Below the pieces are notes generated by a model. That model saw only the letters and a list, made by a program, of their open reading frames with translations, searched no databases and was not told the DNA's origin. Of a stretch of 64,000 bases of DNA, positions 56,851 through 64,000 are shown one piece after another (within the stretch, counting starts at the first letter, position 1; the number at the start of each line of letters is the position of its first letter). The translations under genes were made by a program, and so were the position numbers. The stretch is from Kuschelorhynchus macadamiae (lineage: Eukaryota > Arthropoda > Insecta > Coleoptera > Curculionidae): positions 1,718,501 to 1,782,500 of the forward strand of contig JAUTXW010000325.1 in assembly GCA_030620095.1 (NCBI GenBank), read 5' to 3'.

Positions 56851-57897
56851 TAGTGTTTCACAAGACTCTTGCAAATTTCTTGTTATTGTCTTGTTCCTGC
56901 TGCAAGAACAAGACAAAACTCTTTGATATTTCTATAATTTTTGAAAAACATTAATAAGAGAAATAGTTAAGAAATGAGCATAAACATAAACAATCTGGTA
57001 TTTAAGAATCATTAATCACCTTTCGTGCTGGTGTTATGTAGTGCAGATCGAGTTGTTTTATGAGAATAAGGTTAGCTGTTTTTGTCAATACACAACAACT
57101 TTCGAATTGAAAATTATAGACTCGCAAAAAATATATTTTAGGAACAATAAATATATAAAATTATCAACAGAAACAAATAATTAACTTTATGTCAATACAA
57201 AATAATAACAAAAATATAGTTCTACGTTAATAATAAACCAAATCTAAAACAGCAACTGAAATACAAAGACATAATAATAGCTAAAAGTACAAGAAGTAAC
57301 TAAAGTAAGACGTACAGGGTGCTCACGTAAACGGGCCACTCGATTTTACTCTCTTATGGTTTTGTTAGAGTAAAAATTCAAAAACCTATGTTATGTAGTT
57401 TTTCCGAGCTACCGAATTATAACACCAAAAAAAAATTGATGGTAAAACAAAAAAATTGGTATGACGGAAAAACAATTTTTTGAAAAAAAATTCACCCGGT
57501 ATATTATAAGTTCCTTTAATAGTTTAGGTTATAGGAACAATTTGTGTGTATTCGGTTTTCAAATTTTGGGTTTAATGAACCAATAAATTTAATAACATAT
57601 AATTTAGGAAGATGTAGGCATTGATGTGTGTTCAGAATATCTTTCCAAATATTAACATATATCTCACACATTTGGTTCAGTTATGAAATTTTCAAAATTA
57701 GTTTGTAAAATTGTTTCAATGAAGATAATTAGTTGCTCTTGCGATGACGTCACCAAATAGAAAAAAGCAAGAACAGGAAATTGCAAGAAATCTTGCTTGC
57801 AAGGCAATATTTCCCTCAGCAAGAGTCTTGAAAGACAAGACTGAATTTAAGACAAGACTAGGCCGAGCAAGATAAGATCTTGTCTTGTGAAACACTA
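56851..57897. mobile_element. Non-autonomous hAT-like element (1,047 bp)
   Basis: The ends TAGTGTTTCACAAGAC (left) and the reverse complement of the right end TAGTGTTTCACAAGACAAG match. They are flanked by TGCATATG (56843-56850) and TGCAGATG (57898-57905), an 8-bp duplication with one change. Subterminal CAAGAC/GTCTTG/CAAGAACAAG words are dense within about 110 bp of each end. The interior has a gggtgctcacgtaaacgggc-type repeat fragment and no transposase. End sequence and subterminal style recall the large hAT at 13845, but the termini differ after TAG. Confidence 0.88.
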
Positions 57898-57905
57898 TGC
57901 AGATG

Positions 57906-58503
57906 TTCTGTTCTGATTATTGTATCTATTTAAAATACTTTATTTGAATAGTTTCCGAGGGTTAAGTCAAGATTTATAGAAATTTTACTCTAATCTAATG
58001 TATAAAAATAAAGTGACTCGGAATGGTCATTTACAAAGAATGTATCATCCAACAGTAAATATTGACAATGAAACGAAAGTTACTGTTAAACATTTATCTG
58101 CTAACAAATATAGGTACTATTAAAACAATATTATTAACCATTTGTTTCACTTATTATCTAATTATTATTTTATATAGGGAAATTAAGTTAATTATGGTCA
58201 CATAAAGCAGAAAAACTTATTTTAATGTATTGTAAAAGACAAATTTTTTGTGATTTTTAATTTTTATTTGGCAATTATGAATATTAGAATATATTTTTAT
58301 AACGGGCCTTGCCATGCTGTAATCTAATAAACGGGAAGGCCGGGTTTTACCTAAATTTTACGATAGGGACTTTCTAGTTTACCTATTATGGCTATTATAA
58401 AAACATTATTTTTACTATACTTATTAGCTTGAACTCTCGTAATACAAAAGTTGGCAATACTTACTTTTTGTAGAATAATTATTTTAACAAATGTTACTAA
58501 TTT
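57906..58503. other. Intergenic spacer with repeat C
   Basis: 58300-58375 (gggccttgccatgctgtaat, ggccgggttttacc) is a second copy of the fragment at 55985-56060. No gene. Confidence 0.5.
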
Positions 58504-58780
58504 TTTTAAATGCGTTCAGAATATCTGTTAGGTCTAGAATAACAAACAAATTTTTATATTTTGGCTATTTACGTTACATGTCAAACCACCTGACAAATTT
58601 ATCAAATTTTGAAATTAATTCATTTATATTATATTTTTTTTCTGTTTTTATTGTGTATCCAGACCTTATTGTGAGGAAGACTTGTTTACATACGTTGAGA
58701 TATGTCATTTTATTAATTATATGTCTCTATCAATTTAAAGTTAAATATTTTTATCCAGTTGCGTATATAGCCAAAAAATA
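58504..58780 (+). repeat. Diverged copy of the hammerhead element unit, ribozyme lost
   Basis: Starts tttaaatgcgttcaga, a diverged form of the inverted end at 25769. It continues with gttacatgtcaaac, ctgacaaattta, ttttgaaattaatt (the part before the ribozyme) and ends acgttgagatatgtcatttt, gttaaatatttttatccagt, tgcg, matching the unit's 3' half. Between them the roughly 55-nt ribozyme segment is absent. No flanking duplication was found. Confidence 0.78.
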
Positions 58781-58789
58781 AAAAATGTT

Positions 58790-58842
58790 ACTATAGTCAA
58801 AGTTTACTGAAATTTATTATATTCAGTAAACTTTGCTATAGT
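58790..58842. repeat. Hairpin-forming inverted repeat
   Basis: Arms of about 21 bases (ACTATAGTCAAAGTTTACTG against its inverse) with a single one-base bulge, loop about 9 bases of A/T. AAAGTTTACTGAATATAAT also occurs near 55575, so the arm is part of a dispersed sequence. It is followed by a T run; no gene ends here, so I do not call it a terminator. Confidence 0.8.
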
Positions 58843-59100
58843 TTTTTTTATTGTACGAAATTTTTATTTTTTCTAACTGTTTTTATCTTAACACCCAGTA
58901 CTACTTAAAGCAAATTAGAAATTATGGTACAAACACACATTAGGCACAAGCTGACAAGTTCTTAACTAGGAAATTTAAACGTATCTGGTTTTACTAAAAT
59001 AAAATTAATTGTATCATATCCAATAATTAGTGGCACACTGTATATGCATATTACTATTAATCTACTAATACTACTTATAATATAGGTAATCGAAACAAAA

Positions 59101-62100
59101 TTACAAATGCTGTAAAATAGAAAGTTTTGCATTTGCTTTATTTAATTTGCACTTTTTGATTTCCCGATTAGCAAATTTTAAGGTAAAGTAAACGCGCACT
59201 CTCGTGTATAGAGAAACAAAATAATTTAGAGGAAAATCTTTGCAAGGATGATTAAAAGGTACATCTGAAAGAAACTCTTTAATTTTTTTGCAAATATTCT
59301 CCTGAAAGGCTAATTCTGTAAATCTACTAATAAATATATTTTCTAAGGCTCCCACGTATTCTACAATATTCCGAAAAGGCATTGGCATAACCCTGATGTT
59401 TCATTAAAAGCCTTAAATTGGCAAAATCTTAATTCTTCATCATCTAGTTTATTTGAATCACTGAAAAGTATACATGTTTCACAAGTATGCCTCAACAAAC
59501 ATTTCTTTAAAAAATACCTTGTTACGTATACTAAAGAGTTGCCCTCTGGTGTTTTAAGATTTTTGTAATCATTAGTAAAAACTTTGATTGCAGTACACCT
59601 AATTGTAGGAATCGTTATTATTTGATCAGGCACAAAAAGATTAGATTGTTCGACAATATTAGGAGTGATATTTAGCTCATTAATATCTTCAACGCAGTTA
59701 GTTCCTTCTGTTTGTTCTAAATATCTCAATGTAAACATTTTTTTAAATGCACGACAGAATTGAATCGGGGTTGGATTTTTGACATTACCACAGCAATTTC
59801 TTATATGACCAAAAAAATTTTCGAGACACTCCTGGTTTAAATTTCTAGTAAACAAATACTTATAGCTCTTACTTTGTAAATTCTTAAACAAGATTAAAAT
59901 AGCGTTAATAGTTAACCTCCACCCAAAAATTAATTTCAATTGTTTCGTCACATTTTTACCATTAACATTTTCAACTCTCATATTTTTAAATAAAGTGTCC
60001 ATGTCTTGCAGAAAAGAATTTTGTTTTTCAGTACCCATGAAGGCTGTATAGTTTTCTAAAGTATTATAATTCAATAAATCAAAAAGAGTATTCATTTTTT
60101 CAATAAACTCTGCTGTAGGTCGCCATCTTTAGGAAGAACATTAAAATCAATATAGCTAAACATTGCCACGGCAACAGAATGACTAAATATTTGAGTTGCT
60201 AACTTGACTTTCATTTTCTGGAAATTATTCGGGAAAATATGATCGTCTGAGAGTTTAAGAGCAAGTCTGTAATGTTTTTCTTTATCAAAATTATACATTT
60301 TTTCTAAATAATCTTTTTTCGTCTCTTTCCCGTTAAACATAAATTTGTAAGCAAAAAAATTATTTCTTGTAGATTTTATTAAATGGGGTACATCAAAAAT
60401 ATATACAAGCTCTTCCCCATCAACCAGAAAAACAGGATTCTCTTCAGTTAGTTTCAATATACTTTTAACCAACCTGTAAAAATTTGATCCCTGGTCAGAA
60501 ACCACACCTAACACATTTAGTCCAACTACGCTTAACCTTCTAATAGATTCAAATAATATACCTTTTAGTTCCTCGGATGTTGGTGATGTTTTATAGAAAA
60601 AGTAAGCAAGGGGCTGTTTCCAACTCTTCACAATACCCCTAACCATTAAGACTAAAGCACTACTTGCTATATTTGCTGATCTTGTGTTGAAACCCTCTTG
60701 AAAACCAATTACTTTATCTTTCGAAATATCATAACAAAGATGGGACTTAATAGTTATTTCGTCTATACATATGACACAATCTTTAGCCTTATCTTCCAAA
60801 ATTCGAGCTCTTAGTTCAATTAATTGGAAAATAAATTCATTAAACCCTGGCTTTATAATCCAATGTTTAATAAAACGTTCCAAAGTAGATTTAGATGGCA
60901 ACCGACATATTTTTGAAATTTTTTTGTAAGGTTTGGGACCCAGAAGGTACAAACCTAAAGCAAATCGCTTAAATTCGTCCGTATACCAAGAACCTCTTGG
61001 AGATTTTTTCAAAAGAGTTAGCTGAGCTTTCAGAAAGGTGCAAAATTCTGTTGAATAATTATCCTCCATAAACCGGACCATATCTTCTAAAGTTATTCCA
61101 CTCTCCAATTTTCTTTTACATTGTTTTGCTTCTTTTTCGAGATTGCTAATTGTTTTTCTTAATGCAACTTTTCTCGGGGTTTTTGAAGAAACGCTTTGTG
61201 GTGTCTGGCAGCACTGATATAAGAATAAAAAAAACACATCACGATTCACGATATGCATTGTTTAATAATTAAAAGCTTTAAATTTATTTTAGTTTTCACA
61301 TTTACCTTGCATACATGCATCTGTCTGAACCATGCGGTTTGTTTGAATGAGAGAATCAGTTTGAGACCACGTATCCTTTAATTTGGCACATGATATTTGA
61401 CCCTCATCTCTAGCACTACCTAAACCTAATAATGTCAACATTCAAAATATGCATTTTTTTGCACATATATTTAAAATATATTACAATTTTTCATTTTCAT
61501 ATTGTATACCTTATGTAAGAAACTATTCCTGTTTTTAACTCAAATTTGCTTAAAGTTGCCAAATTTGTGTCAACTTTTAATGTTAAATATCTTTTAACTA
61601 AAATGTCAAAAATTAGACTCAAACCCATCAATAATTATTCCGCCCATTTCAAACTAAATTGCGTTAGACATAAGCATTATCTTAGATCTTGGAAAATATT
61701 ACATTTAGTAGGTAAGCACTGATAGAAATTTGTATATTTCATAATTTTCAAGTGGAAAAAATGACATATACGTCAGCAGTTTTCTGAAAAAAAAAATCGT
61801 GAAAATATCATTCAAATTTGCAATAACAATATTGTTACTTACAGTATCGTTATATTAAGTATTATTTATTTAACTCCGGAAACAGTCTTACTAAATATCG
61901 CTGATGCATCTAATTTTTCCTATGAAAGAATTTGAAGAAACCTGTTTTTAAGACTTATGTTTAACTTAATACATTTGAGCAAATAAAAGTAATAGGTACG
62001 TTTTCTTTTCCCAAAACTTCCCTCGTATATAATTATGCTCTTGGATTTTTACCAAAATATTAACCAAGTTCCATATGACCCTTACTTTTTGCCCCTAATT

Positions 62101-63868
62101 TAATGTCAATCGGCTAAGTTCTTAACCTATACTGCGAACTGACACATAGACAGACGCACCGACGGAATGAAAATAAAAACGTTAGCAATGAAATGACTAC
62201 TTCCATATAATCTCAATATAATATATCCATTTTCAGTCCATTTTCTTTGAACCTTTGCAGTTTATTTTCCACTAAAACATCAAACAGGTGTATTAGGCAG
62301 GTTTATATACATTTTTATTTTCCAAAATATTAATCAGGTATTATAATTAAATTTTACATGCCCAAAAACCCATAGAAAGACTATAATTTTTTAAATACAT
62401 TTTAATTTTCACCCCCTCCCCTTATTTCCCTTATCCCTTATTATTTTCCAAAGTGTTATGATTCAAATCTGAGTACCCCAAAACCTATAAAAAGGAATAT
62501 TACGGAATTATTAACAAAAAATTGTTGTTTTTTATCGATTAATCCCCCACTTCACTCCCTTCTTCTCAACCGATTTTACTTACCTATATACCAAATTTAA
62601 ACTCGATAGCACAATTATTCCTTTGAAATTTATCACACAAACTAACAGACAGAGAGAAAATAGATTTCGCCGAAATTATGTTTTACACTTTTTGGGTCGT
62701 TTTAAATCAATTTAGCAAAAAAAATAATTTCTTTTTGCCGATATTATATTTTTCCATCTCTTAGAGATATAGAAGTAATAATTTAACCGCCATTTTGTTC
62801 CGCCATCTTATACAATTCGGATTCCTACCAAAATTCTACCCGTCGATTACTACGTAACACTAGATTTTTGTGCAAAATTTGAGGTGTAGTGTTTTAGTAA
62901 TATTTTTTTAACAATTTACTAGGCCGCCATTTTTACAGCCATTTTGGATTTTCACCAAAATGTTACCAGATTATCTCATAATGACCATTAATTTTTGACC
63001 AAAATTTGAAGTCAATGGAATAAGTACCTAGTTTTCTAGTTATACCGCGAACGGACAGAGACCGATGGAATGGAGAAAACATGTTTGTCGGTATCTAGAG
63101 ACCCCCTGAAACGTAAATACATGAAAAAAATCTCGGAGAGTGATTTTTCACCATTACAATACTTCCCTTTTATGAGGGAAGTAAAAACCCTGGTCTTCGG
63201 CTCGGATTTTTAAAAGCAGTAGCGCTCATACACTATTTATGAAACAAATTGACTAGAAACTAGTTTTTCGGATTTTTTCCGTAAAAATCAGACACACTGG
63301 AGATATTACCCCCCAAATTTTAGCTACTTTTTAAGTATACCAATCAAGCGCGCACCTATTTATTTATTTATTTTAATTTCGTATTCGTATTTATTTTTAA
63401 CATATGTCATAATTATCTTATATACAATAATCCTTATAAACTTACTTGTCGTTGCCTTGGATAGGTATAATGTGGGAATCGCATTGTACTGGAGGCGTTG
63501 CTTTAAAGGTGACATAAAGCTTTCCTCCGTAAAATGACGGCTGCAAATCCTAATTTTTTGGTAGCACAACTCAGAATTAATATCTGCATATTTGTGGTCC
63601 CCAGTAAACCCTAAATGCGTCTTCCAAGCTTGACATCTGCAGAGATATTATTATATTTCAAATTAAATACCAAAAAAATGGGTCTATACAAAGGATATTC
63701 ATATATTTTTTAATATTTTTAAAATTGCACAAAAATTATAATGATATAATTTTACATTCCAAAATAGGTAGGTGCCTACCTTTGTTCATCCTTTGGACAG
63801 CGAAAAAACGATAATCCACCTCCACGTTTTGAAAAACAACTATCCACGGAACAATATTCGACGGGCAT
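59101..63868 (-). pseudogene. P-element/THAP9-like transposase, multi-exon, frameshifted
   Basis: Exon 1 (63868-63780) MPVEYCSVDSCFSKRGG, GLSFFRCPKDEQ and exon 2 (63636-63446) RCQAWKTHLGF to KIRICSRHFTEESF and NAIPTLYL form a THAP zinc finger (C-x4-C and C-x2-H). Donors are AAAG/GTAGGC and ACAA/GTAAGT; the acceptor is CTCTGCAG. A probable exon 3 (61425-61306) is SLGSARDEGQISCAKLKD to DACMQ. The main exon from 61213 has TPRKVALRKTISNLEKEAKQ (coiled coil), then CVICIDEITIKSHLCYD (catalytic Asp), VLGVVSDQGSNFYRL (second Asp), FDVPHLIKSTRNNFF (GTP-binding-like region) and LNQECLENFFGHIRNC (catalytic Glu). Frameshifts occur near 60113 and 59386, and the exon 3 to exon 4 phase is off by one. The stop is at 59103-59101. 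All acidic catalytic residues remain. Element ends were not found. Confidence 0.9.
62016..63182. repeat. Repeat A copy inside the P-element-like intron
   Basis: Bounded by ACTTCCCTCGTATA at the left and TTTTATGAGGGAAGT at the right (inverted 9-10-base words). The right end is itself a hairpin, ACTTCCCTTTTATGAGGGAAG. Inside are the AAGTCAATCGG, CGCGAACTGACACATAGACA, CCGCCATTTTGTTCCGCCAT and GGCCGCCATTTTTACAGCCA words in reverse orientation. The longest copy with both ends visible in the window. Confidence 0.82.
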
Positions 63869-64000
63869 TTTATTGGTCTACCACGTGCAAACTACCGACA
63901 ATATGTTAATCGTAAACAAAATCTACTGTGTACACACAAGCGCCTCGCACAACTGAAAACGGTGGACTCCCGAGAACCAGCTGCGGCGAGGGGAACGGTA

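Noticed and set aside
58790..58870. Rho-independent-like terminator (hairpin plus T run)
   Set aside because: Not applicable to a eukaryotic intergenic region; it is an inverted dispersed sequence.
62016..63182. Helitron interpretation of repeat A because of the terminal hairpin
   Set aside because: No 5' TC start and no CTRR after the hairpin; inverted words at both ends do not fit Helitrons.
1..64000. tRNA or rRNA genes
   Set aside because: I looked for box A/B-like tRNA cores and conserved rRNA blocks and saw none that I could support by eye.

Overview
This 64-kb window looks like insect nuclear DNA. It is about 70% A+T, has spliced transposon genes with short introns, and is almost entirely transposable elements in several layers. 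A beetle is possible, but nothing in the sequence fixes the order. I found no convincing host gene, tRNA, rRNA or CRISPR. The one host-like candidate is a short, less AT-rich open frame at 39297-39482. The mix of element classes, nested insertions and decayed copies suggests an intergenic or heterochromatic repeat island.

Layout. 1-1965: the 3' part of a Tigger/pogo-like element. 7640-10047: a decayed hAT element with exact 8-bp target duplication. 10688-12945: a CACTG-ended element with a poorly known transposase. 13606-22640: a decayed mariner-like transposase split by an 8,012-bp hAT element that has an almost intact spliced transposase. 23270-24600: a dispersed internally repetitive family (repeat A). 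25769-26806: a 1,038-bp palindromic-ended element with two tandem units, one with a complete type I hammerhead ribozyme and one with a core-deleted copy. 28096-30323: a mariner-like gene split by a Tc1-like element. 31541-34315: non-LTR reverse transcriptase relics. 35182-38340: a PIF/Harbinger element. 40909-46203: a near-complete DIRS-type tyrosine-recombinase retrotransposon inserted in a LINE ORF1. 46905-50175: more repeat A and B. 50875-53402: a pogo-like element with repeated 15-bp subterminal motifs. 56851-57897: a non-autonomous hAT-like element. 58504-58780: a relic of the hammerhead family. 59101-63868: a P-element/THAP9-like transposase gene with a repeat A copy in its long intron.

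The standouts are the hammerhead element and the DIRS element. The ribozyme folds canonically: stem I 6 bp, stem II 4 bp, stem III 4 bp including the A-U closing pair, intact CUGAUGA and GAAA cores. Its element has 12-bp flanking direct repeats and near-perfect 42-bp inverted ends. In the DIRS element the internal complementary region is an exact reverse complement of both extremities joined through one AAT. Removing the element while keeping one AAT restores the interrupted LINE reading frame, the expected signature of tyrosine-recombinase integration. Three other nested insertions can likewise be read as clean events because the host frame or target duplication is recovered.

Limits: everything was read by eye. 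Protein families are assigned from motifs and domain order; no search, alignment score or fold energy was computed. Boundaries of decayed repeats are approximate.
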